Part shown: one piece after another, positions 7,677-15,085 of the stretch | Layout of the letters: each line of letters begins with the position of its first letter | Position numbering within the stretch: the first letter of the stretch is position 1 | NCBI GenBank assembly: GCA_963770485.1 | Contig: CAVYPX010000009.1 | Span: forward strand, 558,001-622,000 | DNA length: 64,000 nt | Reading direction: 5' to 3' | Source: CAVVEC01 sp963770485 | GTDB lineage: Bacteria > Acidobacteriota > Terriglobia > Terriglobales > Acidobacteriaceae | Position numbers and translations under genes: made by a program | The notes under the pieces: generated by a model | What the model was told of the DNA's origin: nothing | The model's input: the letters and a program-made list of their open reading frames with translations, nothing else | The model's database searches: none

Positions 7677-8690
7677 ATGAAAAACCTCAGACTGTTCTTA
7701 ATTGTTCTAGGCATGACAGGATTCTTGACCTCCGCCAGCGCTCAAGCTGGCAAATCAGCACCCCCGGGGAACGCGTCAAATTCCGATGTTTACGCCCTCC
7801 AGGAAGGATTCGTAGACGCCAACGGCATCATGATTTACTACATGGCCGTCGGCCGAGGCGAACCGCTCGTAATTATTCATGGCGGCCCGGGAGCGTCGCA
7901 CGACTATTTCCTGCCCTATCTGCTCCCTTTGGCGCGACACAACAAAGTCATCTTCATTGATGAGCGCGGCTCGGGCCGCTCGCAAAAGCTGGAAGATCCC
8001 TCCGGTTACACCATCGAGAACATGGTGGAAGATATCGAGGCAGTGCGCCAGACGCTGGGACTGGGCAAGATCAACCTGCTCGGTCACTCCTACGGTGGGG
8101 CGCTGGTCGAAGCCTACGCTCTCAAGTATCAGAGCAACCTGACTCACCTGATTCTGGGCAGCACGTGGTCGAGCACCAAAGCCCTGAACGAAGTTTTCGT
8201 GCGGATGAAGCAGAACATGACTCCCGAACTGCGGCAGCGCATTGATGCGCTCGAAGCAGCCGGACTTTTCGGGCAGGGCAAGGACTATCGCAAGAGCCGC
8301 TATACCGACGCTTATATGATTGCTGCCTGGGGCGAAGGCTATTTTCCTTATCTTTACCAGAACCATCCCGATCCCAACTATGATCCGGTCGACAACGGAA
8401 AAATGTCCTGGGATCTTTACCGCGAAATGTGGGGCGCGCACGGAGAGTTCGTGATTGACGGCAACTTAAAATCCATGGAATACACCGACCGGCTGTCGTC
8501 GATCAAGGTGCCGACACTGATTCTGGTTGGTGATCACGATGAGTCCGATCCTTCGATGTCGCAGGTCATGCATGAAAAGATTGCGGGATCGAAGCTGGTG
8601 ATTTTCCCCAAATCGGGGCACATGACTTTCGTGGACCAGCCGCGAATGTTCATCGAGGCGGTGGATGAGTTCCTGCATGGATCCAGGTGA
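7677..8690 (+). CDS. secreted alpha/beta hydrolase, proline iminopeptidase-like
   Basis: This 337-residue protein starts with a signal peptide ending near SAQA (about residue 24). It has the prolyl-aminopeptidase-type HGGPG oxyanion motif at 69-73, IDERGSGRS, and the nucleophile elbow GHSYGG with Ser138. The acid is probably in VGDHDESDP (near residue 283) and the catalytic His in SGHMTF (near 317), so the triad is complete. The likely activity is exported peptidase or esterase; substrate cannot be read. The ATG has only a weak GGATGG upstream. It stands alone, divergent from the tricarboxylate cassette. Confidence 0.85.
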   Translation: MKNLRLFLIVLGMTGFLTSASAQAGKSAPPGNASNSDVYALQEGFVDANGIMIYYMAVGRGEPLVIIHGGPGASHDYFLPYLLPLARHNKVIFIDERGSGRSQKLEDPSGYTIENMVEDIEAVRQTLGLGKINLLGHSYGGALVEAYALKYQSNLTHLILGSTWSSTKALNEVFVRMKQNMTPELRQRIDALEAAGLFGQGKDYRKSRYTDAYMIAAWGEGYFPYLYQNHPDPNYDPVDNGKMSWDLYREMWGAHGEFVIDGNLKSMEYTDRLSSIKVPTLILVGDHDESDPSMSQVMHEKIAGSKLVIFPKSGHMTFVDQPRMFIEAVDEFLHGSR

Positions 8691-8750
8691 AGCCGGGGTT
8701 CTTGGATGCGCCTTTCGCACACTGGGCGGTTTTTTCCGAGGGGCGCCTAT

Positions 8751-8756
8751 TATAAT
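8751..8756 (+). promoter_or_regulatory. -10 promoter box (TATAAT) just before a GTG start
   Basis: A consensus TATAAT lies 7 nt before the GTG at 8764, with no Shine-Dalgarno between them. This spacing would put the transcript start at or next to the start codon, suggesting a leaderless mRNA. Confidence 0.5.
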
Positions 8757-8763
8757 CCGATGT

Positions 8764-9480
8764 GTGGCGCTACCGTTCGAGACGCGACTCACCAATTGGC
8801 GAGACTACGCTCGCCTTTTTTTGCTCTGCGGTTCATGTGTACTCGCCAGTGTTGTTGCCGCACAGCAGGGCGCTGCCACCGGCGAGCCACTCGTGATTCG
8901 CACCGTAAACCTTCCTAAGGCATACCTTCGCCAGCATTATGAAACTCGCTTGCAGGCTCAAGGCGGAGTGATGCCTCTGAGCTGGGAAGTAACGGAGGGC
9001 GCGCTGCCTGCCGGCGTCATGCTGAGCCGGGAAGGCGTTCTCAACGGAGCTCCCAGCGAAACGGGCGAGTTTCGTTTCGTGGTCACGGTGACGGACAGCG
9101 GAAAACCGGCCTACCAAAAGAAGCAGCCGCTGGTGTTGACGGTAGTGGCTCCTCTGCTGGCACGGTGGGGGCGCTATCCCAAGGTCAACGGCCAAAGAGT
9201 GGAAGGTTCCATTGTGGTCTCCAACCAGACGGAGCAGGATTTCGATCTCACGATGATTGCGCTGGCGGTGAACGAGATTGGCCGAGCCACTGCGATCGGC
9301 TATCAGCACTTTTCGCTGAAGAACAACACCCTCGAACAGGAAATTCCTTTTGGCGAAAACCTGCCGTATGGAGTTTATGAGCTCAACGTGGATGTGGTGG
9401 CTGAGGTCGCCGCGACCAGCTCGATTTATCGTACCCGGCTGGTACCGAGTGAGAGGCTAAAGGTGCAAGAAGGACCATGA
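8764..9480 (+). CDS. secreted protein with putative Ig-like domain
   Basis: With the GTG start this is 238 residues. An N-terminal hydrophobic segment (LFLLCGSCVLASVVAAQQ) is an export signal. Residues about 45-120 contain the He_PIG/putative Ig pattern: LPKAYLRQHYETRLQAQGG, PLSWEVTEGALPAGVMLS, GVLNGAPSETGEFRFVVTVTD. The remainder is a second beta-rich part without a family I recognise. The frame stays open upstream to an ATG at 8665 that overlaps the hydrolase, but that extension would precede a signal peptide and cross a TATAAT box, so 8764 is preferred. No function is assigned. Confidence 0.7.
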   Translation: MALPFETRLTNWRDYARLFLLCGSCVLASVVAAQQGAATGEPLVIRTVNLPKAYLRQHYETRLQAQGGVMPLSWEVTEGALPAGVMLSREGVLNGAPSETGEFRFVVTVTDSGKPAYQKKQPLVLTVVAPLLARWGRYPKVNGQRVEGSIVVSNQTEQDFDLTMIALAVNEIGRATAIGYQHFSLKNNTLEQEIPFGENLPYGVYELNVDVVAEVAATSSIYRTRLVPSERLKVQEGP

Positions 9481-9627
9481 GGATCAGTGAGCAGCGGTCA
9501 GTGACTAGCAGTCCAAGACTTGGCAAGTAACGCGTTCTGTTGGGGAGGGCACGTCGCCGCCGACCACTAGCCACTGGCCGCACAATCAGCAATAAGAATC
9601 CCGAGGTGATGTTGGGATCATTCGTCT

Positions 9628-9890
9628 CGGCCAGTAGCTCGCTTTAGACCCTTGCCGACCTGACATCATTGCTTCCTTGCGGGTCACAATGCGCGATCGT
9701 TGCTCGGGCTCCGGGCTTACCGCCAACCGGATAAATCAACCCAACGCCTCGGGACTCTATCCTGCCTTCGACAAATCTTCTTGTTCGCCTCGACCAGCGC
9801 TTTGCTATAGACCCTTGCTTGCCCTCCCTCAGTCATCTTGCGATGCTGAGGGTGACTTCGCTCGAGCCCCGGACGCCGCACCAACCGGGA
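9628..9890. repeat. pair of degenerate direct repeats
   Basis: Copy A (about 9628-9731) and copy B (about 9790-9890) can be aligned by eye: CCAGTAGCTCGCTTTAGACC against CCAGCGCTTTGCTATAGACC, both continuing into CTTGC, and later GCTCGGGCTCCGGGC against GCTCGAGCCCCGGAC. They look like decayed copies of one intergenic element. Confidence 0.5.
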
Positions 9891-10252
9891 AAACTTCAGA
9901 AGCTGTCAAAGAACGATTATGTTTTTACTCTTCCTATTTTTGCAGTCAATAGAAAACCCACGACTGTATGTGCTTGATCGTCAATCGAGTGCAGGCAGTT
10001 CACAGGTATGTGCTACAAAACTGGTGCAAGGCGGAGGAGGGCGCTCTTCGCCAACCCTCGGTGCGGCCACGATTTTTGCGGAATTTCGTTCTCGAATGCC
10101 TACACCATCCGATAACACCCACAATTGTAAGTTGTGAAAATCACAGGAGAAACCGCGATGGGCACTGGTTTCGGAGCTCTCTGGAGACCTGGCGTCTATT
10201 CATCACGATTGGCTGGCATGGAATCTGGCGCAGAAAGAATAGGCACTGGGGA

Positions 10253-10269
10253 GGGCACGAGTCGTGCCC
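10253..10269. repeat. short perfect palindrome GGGCACGA-G-TCGTGCCC
   Basis: Eight-base arms with a single-base spacer lie about 58 bp downstream of the end of the cytochrome operon, which is transcribed leftward into this region. It could act as a hairpin at the 3' end of that transcript, but no T-tract follows on the leftward strand. Confidence 0.5.
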
Positions 10270-10326
10270 TTGCACAAGGTGGCCCGCAGTCTACGGTAAC
10301 CCTAAAAGAGGTATAGCAAGAGAGCC

Positions 10327-11046
10327 TTACTTTTGCGCATACGCCATTCCGGAAGCTTGGTACGGCGGATCGGAGATGAGCCGGATATAGGCGATCACGG
10401 CCTGAATTTCTGATTTGCTGAGAGTATAGCCATAAGGCGGCATCAACGCGGATTTGTTCCGGGCCGGTCCGCCATAGCTGATGATGGCGGTCAGGTCCGC
10501 GTCGCTGATCTTGTTCAGCGTGTCACCCTCAGTGAACGCATGCGGCTTTACCTCGAGATTGTCGTAGTTGGAAACGCGCTCCGGCGTGGACTCCGGACTG
10601 TGGCAACGAGTGCAATACTTCTCGTCGATCTGAAATCCCACTTCCTGTTGGTAGCCAAGAGCAATCTCTTGCAGTTTCAAATCGACTCTCTTTTTCGCTT
10701 TAGTGAAGGTGCTGGCCGTAATCTCATAACGACCCGCCATGCCACCTAGCCGGACATTGGTGGTGAATTGGCCGCTGGCGTCGGTGGCGCCGATCGCGGG
10801 ATCGAAGCTGACGCCCGCCGGACCGCTGAAAACAACGGGCGCGCCCACAACCGCGGTTCCCTGATCGTCGTTTACCTGCACGACTACCGGCTCGGTGAGC
10901 GTTGTGCCCACAGCTCCGATTTGCTTGCCCCCACTGGACTCAACTATGGTTGTCCCGTAATTTCCCACCAGGAGTCCGGTCCTTTTGTGAGAGCATCCGC
11001 AAAGCATCAGCCCCAACCAGGCAATCAGGATCGCTCGTGTCTTCAC
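10327..11046 (-). CDS. Ig-like monoheme cytochrome c lipoprotein
   Basis: With the GTG start at 11046 the protein has 239 residues; the GTG overlaps the TGA of the octaheme gene (GTGA), which shows translational coupling. The N-terminus LIAWLGLMLCGCSHKR is a lipoprotein signal. Residues about 40-130 look like a bacterial Ig-like domain (VVVQVNDDQGTAVVGAPVVF, GQFTTNVRLGG). A C-terminal class I cytochrome c follows, with YCTRCHSPES and a distal Met in ALMPPYGY, then SEIQAVIAYIRLI. It should carry one heme c on the periplasmic face of a membrane. An open upstream extension to 11190 lies inside the previous gene and was rejected. Confidence 0.8.
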   Translation of the reverse strand: MKTRAILIAWLGLMLCGCSHKRTGLLVGNYGTTIVESSGGKQIGAVGTTLTEPVVVQVNDDQGTAVVGAPVVFSGPAGVSFDPAIGATDASGQFTTNVRLGGMAGRYEITASTFTKAKKRVDLKLQEIALGYQQEVGFQIDEKYCTRCHSPESTPERVSNYDNLEVKPHAFTEGDTLNKISDADLTAIISYGGPARNKSALMPPYGYTLSKSEIQAVIAYIRLISDPPYQASGMAYAQK

Positions 11047-13097
11047 TTCTTCGCCTCCTGCTTGCCGGAACCCTTTTGTGTCATCAAGAATGCCGTAAGC
11101 GCCCGAGCCTCGTCGTCGCTCATATTCCGGTTGGGTTCGGTGGTCCCCGGGCGCAAGACTTGCGGATTCTTCAGCCAGTAATAAATCCAAGCCGCGTTGA
11201 GGCGTGAGCCCACCTGCGTGAGAGTCGGCCCGATGTAACCTTTATCTTTATTCGTGTCCACGATATGGCACGCTTGGCATCCATACTTGGAATAGAAAAG
11301 TCCTCTGCCCTGCTCGACCTCGGCGGGTGAATATCCACTCACCGGCATCGAGTCGCGATCGAACGCAGGGGTTTGATAAACGGTCATGATGTAATCCGTG
11401 AGCTCGGTGATGTCGTCATCGGAAAGATTGAACTTCGGCATGCGGCGAATGAGAGCCGGGCGCAGTGTGTTGGGATTCTTCAAAAAATCTTTCAGCCACT
11501 GCCGCTGCACCGAACTGCCTTCCCACGTCAGATCAGGCGCCATATCGCCGCCGCGGCCGTTGATAGCGTGGCAACTGAAGCAAGCCAGGTCAGTGATGAG
11601 CCGTCCGGCTTTGCCTGCGGGTTGGTAATTCGAGGGCGGTAGTTCCGCAACGGTTAGAGCCGGCGGCAGAGTCTGACTCCGCTCGGTGAGCGAGAGCAAG
11701 GCCGTGGTGAGCGCGTCCACTTGCGAGGGTGCGAAGGTATACTGCGGCATTTTCAAGGCTGCGCCGAACGAGCGCGGCTGCCGAATTTTCGCCGCGATGT
11801 AATCCGGCAATGCGTGCGGCATGCCTGGTAGAAAGATGAGTTGGGTCACCGGCTTGCTGCCGATGCGGGTTAGCTCGGGGGCAAAGTTCTCCGGCTTCTT
11901 GATACCGCTGATCTCATGACAGGAGGCGCAGCCATACTCCGTGGCCAGAGTCTTGCCGTGCGCAATTTGCTCTGGCGTCGGCGGATCCAGATGCACGTTG
12001 GCCAGCAGATCGGAATCAGTCTTATTCTGAAGGAAGCCCGCGAGCACGCCCGCTTGCTGGTCATTGAAGCGGTAGTGCGGCATCCCGGTGCCGGGATCGT
12101 AAAGGCGGGGATTCCTCAGCCAAACCTGCAACCACTCGGGCTTCACTTTGTTTCCCACCCGCGTCAGCTCAGGACCGACATCTCCACCCACAACATTGCC
12201 GGCGGCATTCTGCACGGCATGGCACGAAGCACAGAACGATTCGCCGTACAAACTGGCTCCGGCAGTGGGATCGGGCGGCGCTTTAGAAGTCACGACTGGG
12301 GCGGTATCCCCGGGCACCGGCGTGCTGTTAGCGATCAGAAACGCGGAAATATCGCGCCCGTCCGCATCGCTAAGCTTGAAGTTGGGCATGGTGGCGGAAA
12401 CCGCGTACGCCTGCGGGTCCTTCAGCCAGGCGTAAATCCATTCCCGCGTAGTCTTGTCTGCGATGTGGGACAGCGAAGGCGGGTCGTCGGTCGCCTTCAT
12501 CGTGCTGCCGTCGGGCAATTTGATGGTGTGGCAGTGGACGCAACCATACCGCGCCAGCATATGACGGCCCTCGTTCAGTCGCGGTGTACCCGCCAGTGCA
12601 CCGCGATGGCATTGCCCGCATGAGGATTCGATGTAACGCGCCGGCAAAATCGGCTGTTCCCAAGCCAGCGTACTGCGATGAGCTTCTTCCACCGTGGTCG
12701 CCGGCCCCTGTCCGCGATGGCACATTACGCAGCCAAACTGATCAATCCGGTGCGGGATCACAGGATGCCGGCGGAAGGGTTGCGTGGTGACATCAGCGAG
12801 GCTGGTTTCCTTCGACCCAACATGGCAGGTCGTGCAGCGGTCCACCACTCCGATTTCCGGAAGCCAGATCTGCTGGATTCCTTCCTGGAGATGGCGTTGC
12901 AGGGTGATGGCCTCGCCGCGGCCACGAATCATCGCCAGATACTGCTTTTGGTAATGATGCCATTCGCTGAAATGATTCTTGGCCGGAGCGATCGCCAGCG
13001 AGATCAACAGGAGCAGGCTGACCAGGCCAAACGCACGCAGCGGATCGCCGAACAACGCCTGCCACAGCGATGACAGCGTGTTCCTCGATGATTGCAC
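11043..13097 (-). CDS. membrane-anchored octaheme cytochrome c
   Basis: This 684-residue protein has one N-terminal membrane segment (about 22-38) and eight CxxCH heme-binding motifs: CTTCH (C88), CVMCH, CGQCH, CVHCH, CASCH, CASCH, CFSCH and CQACH. The later ones sit in repeated class I cytochrome modules with patterns such as GPTLTQVGSRLNAAWIYYWL and PGTGMPHYRF. The gene starts with GTG directly after the subunit IV stop (TGAGTG), so it is coupled to the Rieske/b complex. By position it is the periplasmic electron acceptor or donor of that complex, taking the place of cytochrome c1. The number and arrangement of hemes are seen; the direction of electron flow is inference. Confidence 0.88.
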   Translation of the reverse strand: MQSSRNTLSSLWQALFGDPLRAFGLVSLLLLISLAIAPAKNHFSEWHHYQKQYLAMIRGRGEAITLQRHLQEGIQQIWLPEIGVVDRCTTCHVGSKETSLADVTTQPFRRHPVIPHRIDQFGCVMCHRGQGPATTVEEAHRSTLAWEQPILPARYIESSCGQCHRGALAGTPRLNEGRHMLARYGCVHCHTIKLPDGSTMKATDDPPSLSHIADKTTREWIYAWLKDPQAYAVSATMPNFKLSDADGRDISAFLIANSTPVPGDTAPVVTSKAPPDPTAGASLYGESFCASCHAVQNAAGNVVGGDVGPELTRVGNKVKPEWLQVWLRNPRLYDPGTGMPHYRFNDQQAGVLAGFLQNKTDSDLLANVHLDPPTPEQIAHGKTLATEYGCASCHEISGIKKPENFAPELTRIGSKPVTQLIFLPGMPHALPDYIAAKIRQPRSFGAALKMPQYTFAPSQVDALTTALLSLTERSQTLPPALTVAELPPSNYQPAGKAGRLITDLACFSCHAINGRGGDMAPDLTWEGSSVQRQWLKDFLKNPNTLRPALIRRMPKFNLSDDDITELTDYIMTVYQTPAFDRDSMPVSGYSPAEVEQGRGLFYSKYGCQACHIVDTNKDKGYIGPTLTQVGSRLNAAWIYYWLKNPQVLRPGTTEPNRNMSDDEARALTAFLMTQKGSGKQEAKK

Positions 13098-13802
13098 TCA
13101 GCTCCTCCAGGGCCACACCCAGGACCAGCCCGGGCCACGAAAGAAAGTACCGATCGCAGTCAGTACCACCAGCTCAAACAAAAACCAGGTCATGATCCAG
13201 TAGGAAAGCGGTTTGGAAGCCAGGTAGCGCCGGAAAGCTGAAGACGATTGCGCCGAACTCCCCGCGGCCAACCACATGAACCCGGCAACGATCAGGGTGG
13301 GCGCGAGCGCTACGTAGACGTGAAAAAACAGCAGAAAGAGAGAAAGCGCGAGCGTGACGACATAAAAGATCCGCAGGCGGCGTTCCCGATCCTTCAGGAA
13401 CAAACCCTCGGCTTCGATATTAATGTTGAAATACGGAATCACCACCAGAGCGATCACCACCAGCGTCGGAACCAGTACTCCAGCCACCACTGGAGGAAAG
13501 TAGTGCAACATTTCCTGCAGACCCAGAAAATACCACGGTGCTTTCGCGGGATTGGGTGTGTGCGAGGGGTCGGCAAGGCCTTCAAGCGGAGCATTGAACA
13601 ATAAAGAGGTGACCACCAGCCCAATCGCCAGAACTTCGATCGCCACCGCCGCGCGAAAGAGAACTTCCGGATAGGTCTGGATTTGCTCTTCGTCCGCAAC
13701 CTTCACCTGCGCTGAAGTGCGCCGAGTCACGAAAACAATGCGCTTCGGCGACTTGCGGGCATTCGAATCCATGCCGGCTACGAAATCTTTCGGATCAGGC
13801 AT
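13098..13802 (-). CDS. cytochrome b C-terminal domain protein (subunit IV / QcrC-like)
   Basis: This 234-residue protein has a soluble N-terminus of about 48 residues, then several membrane helices. The Qo-site region reads NPAKAPWYFLGLQEMLHYF (PWYF at 89-92), the form I recall from menaquinol-using QcrC proteins rather than the PEWY of plastoquinol or ubiquinol enzymes. It is the split C-terminal half of cytochrome b, partner of the b6-like protein encoded 3 nt upstream. The following gene, the octaheme cytochrome, begins immediately after its stop. A further pair of hydrophobic stretches after residue 180 ends in FFRGPGWSWVWPW. Confidence 0.88.
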   Translation of the reverse strand: MPDPKDFVAGMDSNARKSPKRIVFVTRRTSAQVKVADEEQIQTYPEVLFRAAVAIEVLAIGLVVTSLLFNAPLEGLADPSHTPNPAKAPWYFLGLQEMLHYFPPVVAGVLVPTLVVIALVVIPYFNINIEAEGLFLKDRERRLRIFYVVTLALSLFLLFFHVYVALAPTLIVAGFMWLAAGSSAQSSSAFRRYLASKPLSYWIMTWFLFELVVLTAIGTFFRGPGWSWVWPWRS

Positions 13803-13805
13803 CGT

Positions 13806-14591
13806 TTATCGCGCCCCTTTCCCGGCTTGCGCGGCCGAAGCCAGAGTCGTCCTGGGCTCGCTCTGGTGGACGTACAGACCACCATCCTTGCGGATGCGCC
13901 AGAAATGCACCGCAATGAAGAAGATTGCGGTCAGCGGCAAAATCATGCAGTGCAGCACGTAGAACCGGAGCAGCGCGTTGGCGTTCACCAGGTTTCCGCC
14001 CAGCATGAGGAAGTGAACTCTGTTGCCCAGCACCGGCACCGCGGAAGCGATATTCGATCCCACGGTAATGGCCCAGAATGCCAGTTGGTCCCAAGGAAGC
14101 AGGTACCCGGTATAGCTGAGCAGCAACGTGATCAGCAGCAGAATGATTCCGATCACCCAATTGAATTCGCGCGGCGGGCGATAGGCTCCGCGATAGAAAA
14201 CCTTGAACATGTGCGCAAACACCAGAAAAACCATGGCGTGCGCCGACCAGCGGTGCAGATTGCGCAGAAATAATCCTGAAGAAACCACAAACTGCAGATC
14301 CTTGGTGTCGGCATAGGCCTGAGGAACCGAGGGATGGTAATAGAGCATGAGCAAAATGCCCGTGATGACCAGAATCAAAAATGTTCCCAGGGTGAGCGTG
14401 CCCAGGTACCAGGTCGCGCTGAAGCCGAGCATCCGTTTCCGCACTTTCGTCGAGAAAAGGTGCAGGAAGACGTTCTGCTGGATGGCGAGCGCGCGGTGCA
14501 AAGTGCTCGATCCGGTGCCGCTGCGGAAGATCGAACGCCAGATGCGTGTGCCGCGCAACTCATCGAAATAGTTTTCGATCGTTTTGGCCAT
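13806..14591 (-). CDS. cytochrome b6-like subunit of Rieske/cytochrome b complex
   Basis: With the ATG at 14591 the protein has 261 residues. The two b-heme ligand pairs are H113/H127 in helix B (HRWSAHAM...AHMF, 14 apart) and H214/H229 in helix D (LHCMILPL...VHFW, 15 apart), the b6-type spacing. RPPREFNWVIG and TGYLLPWDQLAFWA are typical of b6/QcrB. The Cys that binds the extra heme c in b6f (Cys35) corresponds to Tyr62 here, so that heme is probably absent. It oxidises or reduces quinol together with subunit IV and the Rieske protein, 2-3 nt away on each side. Confidence 0.9.
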   Translation of the reverse strand: MAKTIENYFDELRGTRIWRSIFRSGTGSSTLHRALAIQQNVFLHLFSTKVRKRMLGFSATWYLGTLTLGTFLILVITGILLMLYYHPSVPQAYADTKDLQFVVSSGLFLRNLHRWSAHAMVFLVFAHMFKVFYRGAYRPPREFNWVIGIILLLITLLLSYTGYLLPWDQLAFWAITVGSNIASAVPVLGNRVHFLMLGGNLVNANALLRFYVLHCMILPLTAIFFIAVHFWRIRKDGGLYVHQSEPRTTLASAAQAGKGAR

Positions 14592-14593
14592 GC

Positions 14594-15082
14594 TCACACC
14601 CTCACAAACTCCATCGGACGTATGCTCGTGGAACGGTCCACCATCAAGTCCCCTTCGTCGTTCACCCAGGTGCGCAGCCAGGGCAGCGGCTTGGGCGCAG
14701 GTCCTTCGATCTTTTCGCCTTCGCGGTTGAACTTGCTGCCATGGCAAGGGCAGGCGATGATGCCTAACTCTGGTTTCCATGCGGTCAGGCAGCCCAGGTG
14801 AGTGCAAACCGCACTCAGCGCGAAGAATCCTTCCTTGGCGTGGATCAGGTAAATTCCGGTGTTCACGTCAAGCGTCACCGATTCCAAGGGATAGCTTTCC
14901 GGCTTGCCGGCATTGACGATCGGCGAAGGCTCGTAAAGAACATTGGGCGAAAGAAATTGATAAGCAAATACCGCCGTTCCCGCGGCTGCGATGCTCAGCG
15001 AGCCCAAGCCCAGCTTGGCGAAGAACGCGCGACGGTTGAGCTCGGTGGCCTCTGGGGACGCGGGTTTTTTCTCTTCAGGCAT
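14594..15082 (-). CDS. Rieske [2Fe-2S] iron-sulfur protein
   Basis: This 162-residue protein has the Rieske boxes CTHLGC (93-98) and CPCHGSKF (111-118), giving the Cys/His ligands C93, H95, C111 and H114 plus the disulfide Cys pair C98/C113. NRRAFFAKLG at 16-25 is a twin-arginine signal followed by a membrane anchor, so the folded cluster domain is exported by Tat and faces the periplasm. It is the quinol-oxidising iron-sulfur subunit of the adjacent cytochrome b complex. Gaps to both neighbours are only 2-3 nt. Confidence 0.93.
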   Translation of the reverse strand: MPEEKKPASPEATELNRRAFFAKLGLGSLSIAAAGTAVFAYQFLSPNVLYEPSPIVNAGKPESYPLESVTLDVNTGIYLIHAKEGFFALSAVCTHLGCLTAWKPELGIIACPCHGSKFNREGEKIEGPAPKPLPWLRTWVNDEGDLMVDRSTSIRPMEFVRV

Positions 15083-15085
15083 CGG

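Larger units (their letters stand above)
9481..10326. other. 846-bp intergenic region with degenerate repeats
   Basis: I find no convincing gene. Two diverged direct repeats of roughly 90-100 bp are present, about 9628-9731 and 9790-9890, sharing TAGACCCTTGC near their starts and CCAACCGG near their ends. A compact palindrome GGGCACGAGTCGTGCCC lies at 10253-10269. Open frames here (for example 9968-10390) lack conserved motifs and overlap the neighbouring gene. Confidence 0.6.

Noticed and set aside
9968..10390. 140-residue open frame in the gap after the cytochrome operon
   Set aside because: It has no motif, odd composition, overlaps the end of the monoheme lipoprotein gene and crosses repeat sequence.
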